The notes under the pieces are model-generated. The model worked only from the letters and a program-made list of their open reading frames with translations, searched no databases and had not been told where the DNA came from. From Oligoflexales bacterium (GTDB lineage Bacteria > Bdellovibrionota_B > Oligoflexia > Oligoflexales > JALZUQ01): a stretch of DNA of 64,000 nucleotides. Positions 16,794 to 25,812 of this stretch are shown piece after piece. Every line of letters begins with the position of its first letter. The first letter of the stretch is position 1. The stretch lies in NCBI GenBank assembly GCA_023301465.1, contig JALZUQ010000035.1:1-64000 (forward strand), given 5' to 3'. A program made the position numbers and the translations under genes.

Positions 16794-18116
16794 TTAATAT
16801 AAATCTGAAATAGAGTAACCGTGAATTTTTTCGGCTAATTCACATAATTCTTTTTGATAAGCATCAAAGTCCATTTGTTTTTTAGCGACTTTTTCTTCTG
16901 AGGCTGCCCTTGCAATAGCCATCGACACGTCAACTAAAACTCTTGGGTCGTTTGGTTTTGGAATCAAATAGTCTTTACTTAATTCAAATACTTCGCCCTT
17001 GCCATAAAAATCTTTTACACGTGGCGGAACCGGTTTTTTTGTTATTTCTGCAAGAGCTTTAACAGCTGCCTGCAACATTCCATTTGTAATATGAGAAGAA
17101 TGAGTATCTAGAGCACCTCTAAAAATATACGGGAAACCTAAAACATTGTTTACTTGATTTGGATAATCAGACCTTCCAGTCACCATTAAAGCATTCGGCT
17201 TTACTTCTAGTGCATCTTCAGGAAGGATCTCCGGATCAGGATTTGCCATTGCAAAAACCAAAGGTGCTTCCGCCATTGCAGAAACCATTTCTTTTGTCAG
17301 CACACCACCCACTGAAACTCCAATAAATGCATCAGCAGACTCCAAAGCTTCAGCTAATGTTCGCTTTGGTGTGTTGATTGCAAATTTTTGTTTGTGCTCG
17401 TTCATGCCATTGGTTCGGCCTTGATAAATCACACCCTTACTATCGCACATCAAAATATTATTTGGATTAACTCCGAGCGTGATTAATAGGTTCGTACAAG
17501 CAGTTGCAGCTGCTCCTGCACCATTGACGACAAGTTTTACAGTCTTAATGTCACGTTTTGTAATTTCAATAGCATTTAAAAAAGCAGCGGCTGTAATTAC
17601 CGCTGTCCCATGCTGATCATCATGAAATACAGGTATGTTCATCAGTTTTTTTAGTTGTTCTTCAATATAAAAACACTCAGGAGCTTTAATATCTTCGAGA
17701 TTAATTCCACCGAATGTTGGTTCTAAAGACTTCACAATTTCAATAAACTTATCAGGATCAGACTCATCTACCTCAATATCAAAGACATTAATATCTGCAT
17801 ACTTCTTAAAGAGCATGCCTTTGCCTTCCATCACAGGCTTCGAAGCATAAGGTCCAATATTACCTAGGCCTAATACTGCTGAACCATTACTAATAACACC
17901 AACGAGATTAGACCGACTTGTATACCTATAAGATAAATTTTTATTCTCAAAAATTTCCAGACAAGGTGCGGCTACTCCTGGAGAATAAGCTAAACTTAAA
18001 TCCTCTTGAGTATCAACAGGCTTTGACGGGATTGTTTCAATTTTTCCTGCGGGGCACTTGCTATGATATTTTAAAGCTTGTTCTTTTAACTCTTCTGCAC
18101 TTAATTTTTGACTCAT
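16794..18116 (-). CDS. NAD(P)-dependent malic enzyme, short form
   Basis: This 440-residue enzyme makes pyruvate and CO2 from malate. The malic N-terminal domain has AYSPGVAAPCLEI, and the catalytic segment has the metal-site motif FGGINLEDIKAPECF and FHDDQHGTAVI. The NAD(P) domain has VVNGAGAAATAC. It lacks the phosphotransacetylase-like C-terminal half of MaeB, so it belongs to the short prokaryotic type. Whether it uses NAD or NADP cannot be read with certainty. It is monocistronic and ends at the shared terminator. Confidence 0.92.
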   Translation of the reverse strand: MSQKLSAEELKEQALKYHSKCPAGKIETIPSKPVDTQEDLSLAYSPGVAAPCLEIFENKNLSYRYTSRSNLVGVISNGSAVLGLGNIGPYASKPVMEGKGMLFKKYADINVFDIEVDESDPDKFIEIVKSLEPTFGGINLEDIKAPECFYIEEQLKKLMNIPVFHDDQHGTAVITAAAFLNAIEITKRDIKTVKLVVNGAGAAATACTNLLITLGVNPNNILMCDSKGVIYQGRTNGMNEHKQKFAINTPKRTLAEALESADAFIGVSVGGVLTKEMVSAMAEAPLVFAMANPDPEILPEDALEVKPNALMVTGRSDYPNQVNNVLGFPYIFRGALDTHSSHITNGMLQAAVKALAEITKKPVPPRVKDFYGKGEVFELSKDYLIPKPNDPRVLVDVSMAIARAASEEKVAKKQMDFDAYQKELCELAEKIHGYSISDLY

Positions 18117-18389
18117 TAGAGGAAACTTTCTTTATTTTATAAAGTAGAGATTATAACAGCTACTCCTAAAACTTCATGGTTTAATTCAATAAAAAACTCA
18201 TATAACGTCTATCCACCAAAAAAGGAATACTTTTCATAAAGCCTCACTCATTTAAGACATGACACCAAAAAAGAAAACACCAATAAATTCAGTTGCTTTT
18301 ATCCATTATTTGGTTTTTTAGGACAGAAATAGCTTGGTATGAATAAAAACACTTACTTCGATTGTTCGATTACAAACCTAACAAAAACA

Positions 18390-19010
18390 TCAATTACGCC
18401 TAAAGTGGCCCGTGATTTTCCAATCGTACAAAACATCTTCAGAAACAGTACCTGAACCAATATTATGAACAATCAATAATCTATCATTTCTGCGTTCATC
18501 TGACACAATACCTATGTGTTCTCTACCATTTAAGAGAGTCCAAGTAACGATATCACTCGGCAAAAAAATTGAACTCTCTGTCACCTTCAAAGACCACCCT
18601 AACCTTTTAAAATAGATTCTTAAATTGGGTACACGTCGATGATCTATGTTCTTATCTGTTTTTTTTAAACCCCATATTTTAGGGTATAAATTAAAATGAT
18701 TTTTCATATCAAGATGCACTTGTTTTTGTAGATCTATATCAACAGCTCTTAAAGAACGAATAACAACATCTGTGCAAACACCTCTTACAACCGGTAGATC
18801 ACCATTAGGATAATTTAGTTTTTGATATGATGGATCATAGATTAAGGTTTTACCTACCTGCGATTTAGCAGCCTCTACAATTAGCTTCGTTTTACCAGTC
18901 AATTTTTCAATTTCAAGTGCCAGCACTTGATTTTCTGAAGACCAAAATAAACCAATATTAGCTATAAAAACAAAACCACTCAATACTGAAAATATCGTCC
19001 ATTTCTTCAT
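18390..19010 (-). CDS. DUF1287 secreted NlpC/YiiX-like protein
   Basis: This 206-residue protein has an N-terminal signal or anchor (about residues 5-25). The domain matches DUF1287: AAKSQVGKTLIYDPSY, VVRGVCTDVVIRSLRAVDID with the candidate nucleophile Cys, and REHIGIVSDER with the His of the NlpC/P60-like fold. It is probably a periplasmic thiol hydrolase acting on cell-wall or related amide bonds, but the substrate is unknown. It is monocistronic. Confidence 0.85.
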   Translation of the reverse strand: MKKWTIFSVLSGFVFIANIGLFWSSENQVLALEIEKLTGKTKLIVEAAKSQVGKTLIYDPSYQKLNYPNGDLPVVRGVCTDVVIRSLRAVDIDLQKQVHLDMKNHFNLYPKIWGLKKTDKNIDHRRVPNLRIYFKRLGWSLKVTESSIFLPSDIVTWTLLNGREHIGIVSDERRNDRLLIVHNIGSGTVSEDVLYDWKITGHFRRN

Positions 19011-19168
19011 GATTATAGAGTAACATTTTTGAATGAGAAAAAATTAAGTACAGATTAATAATTAACGTTTATCTAAGCAAAATAAATACACATATATATA
19101 AATTTCTTAGGTGAAAATTGGTAAATAACACTCTCCTAAATTACCATAAAGAAATACGTGAGGTTAAA

Positions 19169-20545
19169 ATGCAGTATTTAATTTTTGGTGGCACAGGGTT
19201 CTTAGGGCAACATCTTGGACAAAAAATTTCTAGTGATAACCCCAATACAAAAATTATTGTAGTCAGTAGAAAACCTAGTCAATATAAAGGTTATTTATCT
19301 TACCCTTGCGAGATTGTTTCATTAGATAGGTTTCTTGAAAAACCAGCTTCTATCATCGATAGACCTACTCATGTCATTAACCTAAGCGGTGCTGGTGTAA
19401 TGGACAAAAGATGGAACTCCTCTTACAAGCAAATTCTTAGAAATTCTCGCATTGATTTTTCAAAAAAAATCATTGAAGCCACAGAAAGCATTTCACAATA
19501 TATTCTAAGCTGGGTACAAGCTTCTGGCATTGGCTACTATGGTAATGTCAGTAAAAAAGTGACAGAAAACTCTCCAGCAGGTAAAAGTTTTTTAGCCCAA
19601 CTAAGCGTCGAGTGGGAAGATACTCTAAACACACTACCCCGAACCATCCCATGTTCAGCTATTATCAGATTAGGAATGGTGCTTGGTAGGTCTGGTGGGC
19701 CTTTTCCAATCCTGGCTGATGTTTACCACCTTGGCTTAGGGGCAAAGTTTGGAAGCGGTAAACAGCACCTTGCATGGATACATATACAAGATGCCGTCGA
19801 TCTATTTCTACATGCATCTAAACAGAATAAACGAAATCAAGTCTATAATGGTTGCAGCCCGGAAAGCACTTTACAAAAAGACTTCCACTTAGAGATGACC
19901 AAAGCAAGTGGAAGAATCAATCCTACTATTCTTCCAAAATTTATCGCAAGAATAGTTATGGGTGAAAATGCTGAGCTTGTATACTCAGGTCAAAATGCAC
20001 AACCCGAAAATGCGGTATCTAGCGGCTTTAAATTCACTCACACAAAAATATCCAACACACTAAAAAACATCTACGGAAAAGCCTATAAACAAAAAAACCT
20101 TATTCTGGAACTACATCAATGGCTTCCTAAAAACCAAGGTGAAGTGTGGGATTTTTTTAGTGATGAAATGAACCTTGAAAAAATAACACCTGCTCAATTA
20201 AATTTTAAAGTATTGGGTAAATCAACGAACAATATTGAAACCGGCACTCTCATTGATTACAAACTCAAACTACACGGTATACCTGTAAAATGGAGAACAA
20301 AAATAACTGATTGGGAACCTGTCACCACCTTTGTTGACATGCAACTTAAAGGACCATATAAAAAATGGCATCACACTCATGAGTTTAAAAAGATGTCTGA
20401 AGGCACACTTATGGTAGACCGAGTATTGTATAAACTTCCACTCGGATGGATTGGAGCCTTTTTTGGCTATTTACTCATAAAATGGGATTTAAAAAAAATC
20501 TTTGAATACCGAAGAAAAGCATCCAAAGATTTTTTTTCGAAATAA
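19169..20545 (+). CDS. TIGR01777 epimerase fused to an SRPBCC domain
   Basis: I start at the ATG at 19169 (458 residues), after GAGG, where the NAD-binding strand MQYLIFGGTGFLG begins. Residues 1-300 are a short-chain dehydrogenase-like epimerase (YfcH family: VINLSGAGVMDKRW, ASGIGYYG, RLGMVLG). Residues 310-458 resemble SRPBCC/polyketide-cyclase ligand-binding proteins (QWLPKNQGEVWDFFSDEMNL, GPYKKWHHTHEF). This fusion occurs in other bacteria; its reaction is unknown. Confidence 0.82.
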   Translation: MQYLIFGGTGFLGQHLGQKISSDNPNTKIIVVSRKPSQYKGYLSYPCEIVSLDRFLEKPASIIDRPTHVINLSGAGVMDKRWNSSYKQILRNSRIDFSKKIIEATESISQYILSWVQASGIGYYGNVSKKVTENSPAGKSFLAQLSVEWEDTLNTLPRTIPCSAIIRLGMVLGRSGGPFPILADVYHLGLGAKFGSGKQHLAWIHIQDAVDLFLHASKQNKRNQVYNGCSPESTLQKDFHLEMTKASGRINPTILPKFIARIVMGENAELVYSGQNAQPENAVSSGFKFTHTKISNTLKNIYGKAYKQKNLILELHQWLPKNQGEVWDFFSDEMNLEKITPAQLNFKVLGKSTNNIETGTLIDYKLKLHGIPVKWRTKITDWEPVTTFVDMQLKGPYKKWHHTHEFKKMSEGTLMVDRVLYKLPLGWIGAFFGYLLIKWDLKKIFEYRRKASKDFFSK

Positions 20546-20554
20546 CTCTTTGGA

Positions 20555-21547
20555 CTAAAATCTTAAATTAGATATTTCATCAATAACATCAGGAAGAGCT
20601 GACGAATTCTTTAAGCCGATGAGTATTCTTTTTCTTGTAATGTTCATGTTTCGTCTAGTATTTTCTACAAATGCAATCTGCACCCATTTAGGCATCCTAG
20701 CTAATAAAGCTGATATATACACCTGATCAGAGTCGGAAGCATAACGATCAAAAATTTCAAAAGTTAACTCGGAAAATGCCGGGTATCTTGAAACAGAATA
20801 ATAAAATAAATAAGAAAACATTGTACTCGAGATACTAGGAGGAAAAGATTTCATATGTTTAAGGATATAGGTAGCCGTCAAAGGATTTACTTTTTTGATG
20901 CTCAATTGTCTCAACTCTTCTGGTGAGGCTTGAATTAAGTACTCTAAAAATTCTCGAGAAGAACCTTTTTTCTTCATATAAACCATAGCTTTTGCAAACT
21001 CAATGTCACCTGTTTCCATTAAACCAGATTTTAAAATTGAATAACTTGATTTCACATCATTTGCTGCAATAGCTTTTGCTAACTCTGGAATTTTAAGTTC
21101 GGCATCACGCTCATTGATAATCAAGTGACTAACTTGTCTTTCAATAAACTCACGAACTTCTTTAGTGGGAAGCTCTGCAGCAATAGTCCATCCTGCTTTC
21201 TTAGATTCTTCTTGTGATGAGTTGACCATATCGTACATCAACCGAATAGAAGCTGGGTGTTGAATGTATGTATATAAATGAGCTGAGTTGCGGAGTAAAT
21301 TCTTAGGTAATCTCGGATGGTGTGTTGCAAGGTATTGGTAGAGAATCGACTGTGTCTCCTTCCAGTTTTTATTTTTTGAAATCCATTCTTTAGCTTTTAT
21401 CATTTGAGCACCACTTTTAGTAATCGCACTCCATATGACTTTCTTTAAAGGACTATTTGTATCAATTTGAATAGAACGCATATTTTGTTCTTGTACTGAA
21501 ACGCACCCAAACATCATTAACCCTAAAGCTAAAAGTAGCATTCTCAT
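20555..21547 (-). CDS. Helical lipoprotein, function unknown
   Basis: This 330-residue protein has a short hydrophobic leader and a lipobox-like FGC (Cys15), so it is a probable lipoprotein. The remainder is predicted to be almost wholly helical, with loosely repeated units that could form a HEAT- or TPR-like solenoid, but no domain is certain. GAGGAG supports the start. The ATG overlaps the end of the upstream membrane protein (ATGA), so the two are made together. Confidence 0.6.
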   Translation of the reverse strand: MRMLLLALGLMMFGCVSVQEQNMRSIQIDTNSPLKKVIWSAITKSGAQMIKAKEWISKNKNWKETQSILYQYLATHHPRLPKNLLRNSAHLYTYIQHPASIRLMYDMVNSSQEESKKAGWTIAAELPTKEVREFIERQVSHLIINERDAELKIPELAKAIAANDVKSSYSILKSGLMETGDIEFAKAMVYMKKKGSSREFLEYLIQASPEELRQLSIKKVNPLTATYILKHMKSFPPSISSTMFSYLFYYSVSRYPAFSELTFEIFDRYASDSDQVYISALLARMPKWVQIAFVENTRRNMNITRKRILIGLKNSSALPDVIDEISNLRF

Positions 21548-21990
21548 TTATTTTTCTCCTCAATAAAGTTTATTTCAAACTTGGTTGGTTTTAAAAATCT
21601 AATCTTATTTTTTAGACTGCTCTCATTTATCTGTGTTCTTCCATAAACACTCAAAGCAAGTATTCCACTTTCTGACTTTAGCTTAAAAGCTCTTGGAGCA
21701 CTCCGTTTAATTTCACGCACCCAATTTCCTAAGCTTAAAATACATGTCTGACTATGTTTTAAGTCACACACCAACTCAATTTGTAGATTATCGCAGACTT
21801 GAGTTAAGAGTTTACTAAAACTGCCACTTACTTTGATATTTGCATCAGGCATTAGTATTGATTTCATCAATAATTTTTGGAACTTCATTCTCTTTTGAAG
21901 CTTCACAACCCAAAGAATCAAACCAATAGACCCTAGGCCAGCAATAATATGTAAAACTAAGTTAAATGATTCTGCCATAACACCTATCAT
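21544..21990 (-). CDS. Small membrane-anchored protein, function unknown
   Basis: This 148-residue protein has one membrane helix at about residues 11-28 and a basic cytoplasmic or periplasmic tail with two cysteines near the middle. No known domain is seen. A start at MAESFN (21978) is possible. It is coupled by a 4-nt overlap to the lipoprotein that follows, which suggests a two-protein envelope unit. Confidence 0.55.
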   Translation of the reverse strand: MIGVMAESFNLVLHIIAGLGSIGLILWVVKLQKRMKFQKLLMKSILMPDANIKVSGSFSKLLTQVCDNLQIELVCDLKHSQTCILSLGNWVREIKRSAPRAFKLKSESGILALSVYGRTQINESSLKNKIRFLKPTKFEINFIEEKNK

Positions 21991-22192
21991 AGCCTATTTG
22001 TTACATCAGTGAATCTAGGTAAAATCACCAAAAACATAAACAGCTAATAACATTAGATTTTTTTTGTTTATTTTTACACCATTTTCATTTTTGGCGAATG
22101 TAATAAATCTCATAAAAATAAGTTTATAAGAGGACAAAATCAGCCGAATATTGTTATAACGACATTTCAATTTTTACCTAAAGGACTGCCTA

Positions 22193-22870
22193 ATGAAGAC
22201 CAGCATTAAAGGCATTGATCAAATTTTTATAGTTTCTGCCCCCTCTGGCACCGGTAAGACCTCCCTTAATAAACGGCTAATGGAAAACCATCCAGAATAT
22301 AAAATTGCGACCTCGCATACGACTCGATCAAAAAGAGGCGTTGAAGTAGACAATGTGGACTTTCATTTTGTCCATCATAAAAAATTTAAAAAGCTCATCG
22401 CAGATGGTGAAATGATTGAATGGGCCAATGTGTTTGGTGAGTTTTATGGCACGTCAAAAGAAATGATCGAAACCGAAATCAAAGAAGGCTTTAAACCAAT
22501 TTTGGAAATTGATGTCCAAGGGTATCAACAAATAAAAAACTCCATTGAGAATCAAAAGAGTATTTTTATCCTGCCTCCTAGCATTGAAGACTTATGGACT
22601 CGACTAGAAAACAGGGGCACTGACTCCTTTGATAAAAGGTGGAGAAGAATTAATACTTCTAAAAATGAGCTGAAGTTCTCATTTTTATATGATTTTTTTA
22701 TTATTAACGACAAATTTGAAAGTGCATACAAAAGTCTAGAAGACATAATTATTCACAATAATACTTCAAAACTAATTTCAAAATCACAAGGAACAGAACA
22801 TTGCGAAAAACTCATCTCTGAGTTTAAAAATTCAGAGTTACTAAATTCATTGAGACCTAAAAAATCATGA
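22193..22870 (+). CDS. gmk: Guanylate kinase
   Basis: This 225-residue GMP kinase converts GMP to GDP with ATP. P-loop SAPSGTGKTS, the GMP-binding SHTTRSKRGVE and the EFYGTSK and LEIDVQG segments are all present. It is slightly longer than typical, with a polar C-terminal tail. AAAGGA precedes the ATG. It overlaps the relA/spoT gene by 4 nt. rpoZ, which often sits between gmk and spoT in proteobacteria, is not here. Confidence 0.95.
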   Translation: MKTSIKGIDQIFIVSAPSGTGKTSLNKRLMENHPEYKIATSHTTRSKRGVEVDNVDFHFVHHKKFKKLIADGEMIEWANVFGEFYGTSKEMIETEIKEGFKPILEIDVQGYQQIKNSIENQKSIFILPPSIEDLWTRLENRGTDSFDKRWRRINTSKNELKFSFLYDFFIINDKFESAYKSLEDIIIHNNTSKLISKSQGTEHCEKLISEFKNSELLNSLRPKKS

Positions 22871-25101
22871 GTGTTATCCAAAAAGAAAAAAGTTATGACT
22901 TCAGACACAAAGCGATAGATTTCACCGACCCAGACCTTGCTTTTGATTATTTAAGCGAACAAGTAGCTTCATATATGTCATCTCATGAACTTGAGAGTAT
23001 TAAAAAAGCTTATCAGTTTGCGGCTGATGCTCATTGTGGACAAACAAGAAAAACAGGTTGCCCTTACATATCTCACCCTGTAACGGTCGCAGGTATTGTT
23101 TCTCAACTGAGACTAGATATTAGTTCGGTTCTTGCTGCAATTTTGCACGATACCGTTGAAGATACTAGCGTCACTCTCGAAGACATTGAAAGAGAGTTTA
23201 ATAAAGAAGTTGCTGATTTGGTCGCTGGATTAACAAAAATTTCAAAAATTAAGTTCAAATCTAACAAAGAAAGACTAGCCGAAAATTTTAGAAAAATGAT
23301 TATCGCAATGGCTAAGGATTTGCGTGTCATTGTTATTAAGCTCTCAGATAGACTACACAACATGCGGACAATCAATCATCTAAAACCAGAAAAACAACTT
23401 CGAATAGCAACGGAAACACTCGATATCTACGCTCCTCTTGCAGGGAGGTTAGGAATCTATGGAATTAAGGGTGAACTAGAGGACTTATGCCTTCGGGTTA
23501 TGAAGCCTGAGTTTTATAATGAAATTAAAACGAATGTTGCAAAAAAGAAATCCGCTAGAGAATCTTATATACAACAAATTATAGACCTTATTGAAATCGA
23601 ACTAAAAAAATATGGCTTTGAAGATTTTAAAGTTTATGGAAGACCAAAACACTTTTTTTCTATTTATAAAAAAATGACTGAAAAACAAGTGAGCTTTGAA
23701 GATATTCACGATTTATTTGCCTTTCGAGTTATTGTCCCCACAGTAAAAGACTGCTACGAAGCGTTGGGCATTATGCATTCTATGTGGAAACCAATGCCTA
23801 ATCGATTCAAAGATTATATAGCAATGTCAAAACCAAATATGTATCAATCACTTCATACAACTGTCATCCATGAAAGTGGTGATCCCGTTGAAATACAAAT
23901 CCGAACTAAAGAAATGCATGAGATTTGCGAGTTTGGAATTGCTGCACATTGGTCTTACAAAGAAAAAACAAAAAACACCGCTCTAAATGCAGAAAAATTT
24001 AGCTGGTTAAGACAAATTATGGAATGGCAAAATGATTTAAAAGATCCCAGTGAATTTTTAGAAGCCGTAAAAGTAGATTTATTTGAAGATGAAATCTTTG
24101 TCTTTACACCTAAAGGTGATGTTATCTCCCTCTCTAGAAAAGCGAGTTGTTTAGATTTTGCATTTGCAGTTCACTCTGATGTTGGCATAAAAACGACGGG
24201 TGCAAAGATTAACGGAAGAATGGCACCGCTTAAAAAACACCTAAAGTCTGGAGATATTGTTGAAATCATCACGTCAAAAAACCAAAACCCGTCCAAAGAT
24301 TGGTTGAATTTTGTACACACATCAAAAGCAAAAAATAAAATTCGATCTTTTTTACGTGCTGAACAGCGAGAAAAAAGCAAAGAACTCGGGCATCAACTAT
24401 TAGAGCAAAGCCTTAAAAAGATTAATGTAAATATTGATACAATTAAAAGTCTAAAAGAAGGCAATAATTTAGTAAAATATGCTCGTGAAAGTAATTTTGA
24501 AGACCTACTTATTGCAATTGGTTACGGCAAAATAAACTCTGAAGAACTTATCAAAAAGTCTGCTGCTACTAATAAATGGGTCATCAAAACTGAAGAAATG
24601 GATATTTCTCGTGCGATTAAACCAAATATTCAAAAAAGCAAAAACTCTCAAATTACGGTATCTGGCATAAAAAATGTGCTAGTGAATTTTGCAAGGTGCT
24701 GTGATCCGCTGCCGGGTGAAGATGTTATTGGTTTTATTACTCGTGGCAGAGGTGTAACCATACATAGAACAGACTGCAAAAAGGGCTTAGTCTCTGATCC
24801 AAAAAAAGCAGTGGAAGTAAGTTGGGGAGACAAACAACAATCAAGCGGCAAACACTTTGCGAGTATTAAAGTAATTACCGAAGAAAACCCCGGGATTTTA
24901 GCTCAAGTAACTTCAACAATTGCAGGATGTGGAGTAAATATAAGCCGTGCAAATGTTAAGCTTGACGAAGGTGTAACAGGTCTACTTGTCTTTGAATTAT
25001 CACTTACAAGCCTACAGCAGCTTCAAATGGTCATTAATAAAGTTGAGCAATTAAACTTTGTTTTAAAAGTCGAACGAACTCAAGGATCTAAAAAGCATTA
25101 A
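22867..25101 (+). CDS. relA/spoT: Bifunctional (p)ppGpp synthetase/hydrolase
   Basis: This 744-residue Rel-type stringent-response enzyme has an N-terminal HD hydrolase (SHPVTVAGIV, ILHDTVEDT), a synthetase with GRPKHFFSIYKKM and NMYQSLHTTV, a TGS domain (VFTPKGDVISL), a helical region, a zinc-finger-like segment (NFARCCDPLPGEDV) and a C-terminal ACT domain. Both catalytic motifs look intact, so it can probably make and degrade (p)ppGpp. It is the only such gene in the window. Translation is coupled to gmk. Confidence 0.95.
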   Translation: MSVIQKEKSYDFRHKAIDFTDPDLAFDYLSEQVASYMSSHELESIKKAYQFAADAHCGQTRKTGCPYISHPVTVAGIVSQLRLDISSVLAAILHDTVEDTSVTLEDIEREFNKEVADLVAGLTKISKIKFKSNKERLAENFRKMIIAMAKDLRVIVIKLSDRLHNMRTINHLKPEKQLRIATETLDIYAPLAGRLGIYGIKGELEDLCLRVMKPEFYNEIKTNVAKKKSARESYIQQIIDLIEIELKKYGFEDFKVYGRPKHFFSIYKKMTEKQVSFEDIHDLFAFRVIVPTVKDCYEALGIMHSMWKPMPNRFKDYIAMSKPNMYQSLHTTVIHESGDPVEIQIRTKEMHEICEFGIAAHWSYKEKTKNTALNAEKFSWLRQIMEWQNDLKDPSEFLEAVKVDLFEDEIFVFTPKGDVISLSRKASCLDFAFAVHSDVGIKTTGAKINGRMAPLKKHLKSGDIVEIITSKNQNPSKDWLNFVHTSKAKNKIRSFLRAEQREKSKELGHQLLEQSLKKINVNIDTIKSLKEGNNLVKYARESNFEDLLIAIGYGKINSEELIKKSAATNKWVIKTEEMDISRAIKPNIQKSKNSQITVSGIKNVLVNFARCCDPLPGEDVIGFITRGRGVTIHRTDCKKGLVSDPKKAVEVSWGDKQQSSGKHFASIKVITEENPGILAQVTSTIAGCGVNISRANVKLDEGVTGLLVFELSLTSLQQLQMVINKVEQLNFVLKVERTQGSKKH

Positions 25102-25664
25102 TTTCCATTAAATAGTTTTCCAAGACTTAGATATATTGTTCCATAATGAAAGCTATTCGTTACAGTATTGTAATTGTATGCAACTTGTATTGAATAGAAA
25201 AAACCTGAGTGATTAAAATATGTTATCCCCACTTCTGGAGAGGTGTAAAATAAGTATGAAGAGTCCTTTGAAAAGTCACTTTTTTCATTCAATGACAAAA
25301 CACTGAATTTAAATGAAGCACCAACACTCAAATAAAAAGGGTAATAAAGACGCCATAAAAATTGATTTCTATGAAGTACAGAATACAAAAAAGCATCCGT
25401 ATTTTCTGTTTCTTTTAATAATGAAAGGTGATCAAATTCAACACCTATACTAAGCTTCCATTTTTTTTCTTGTATATACCCAAAGCTCAACCCAACATTT
25501 GGCACTAAAACCTGCTCTTGAATATTTCCTTGAGTAGGAATAAATTTTTTTAAGCCTAGCCCCACACTTCCAAAAGAGTTTGAAGCAAAGTGCATCTCTT
25601 CTGCAAAGGTTGTGCTGTTTTGCACTGTGAATATTACCAATAAAAGTAAAAAAAGAACTTTCAT
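25098..25664 (-). CDS. Small outer-membrane barrel protein
   Basis: This 188-residue protein has a signal peptide (residues 1-21, cut near TFA|EE). The mature sequence alternates in about eight strands with many Tyr and Phe, ending YGTIYLSLGKLFNGN, consistent with an OmpW/OmpX-size barrel. Function is unknown. It converges on relA/spoT with a 4-nt overlap of the coding ends. Confidence 0.6.
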   Translation of the reverse strand: MKVLFLLLLVIFTVQNSTTFAEEMHFASNSFGSVGLGLKKFIPTQGNIQEQVLVPNVGLSFGYIQEKKWKLSIGVEFDHLSLLKETENTDAFLYSVLHRNQFLWRLYYPFYLSVGASFKFSVLSLNEKSDFSKDSSYLFYTSPEVGITYFNHSGFFYSIQVAYNYNTVTNSFHYGTIYLSLGKLFNGN

Positions 25665-25753
25665 TCATCTCTCCGTAACATTCTAAAAACTTAACCTTTA
25701 TATGTATAAATTGCTATTTTCTAAAATGATTCAACATAAGTAGCGTTGTGAAC

Positions 25754-25783
25754 TTGGACTATTTTTTATACAGAGCATATAAT
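25754..25783 (+). promoter_or_regulatory. Sigma-70 promoter of the LysM/poly-Gln gene
   Basis: TTGGAC and a perfect TATAAT are separated by 18 bases, about 30 nt ahead of the ATG at 25813. An AGGGAG lies between. Confidence 0.65.
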
Positions 25784-25812
25784 AAATACAAGGATCATAG
25801 GGAGTTTCATTC

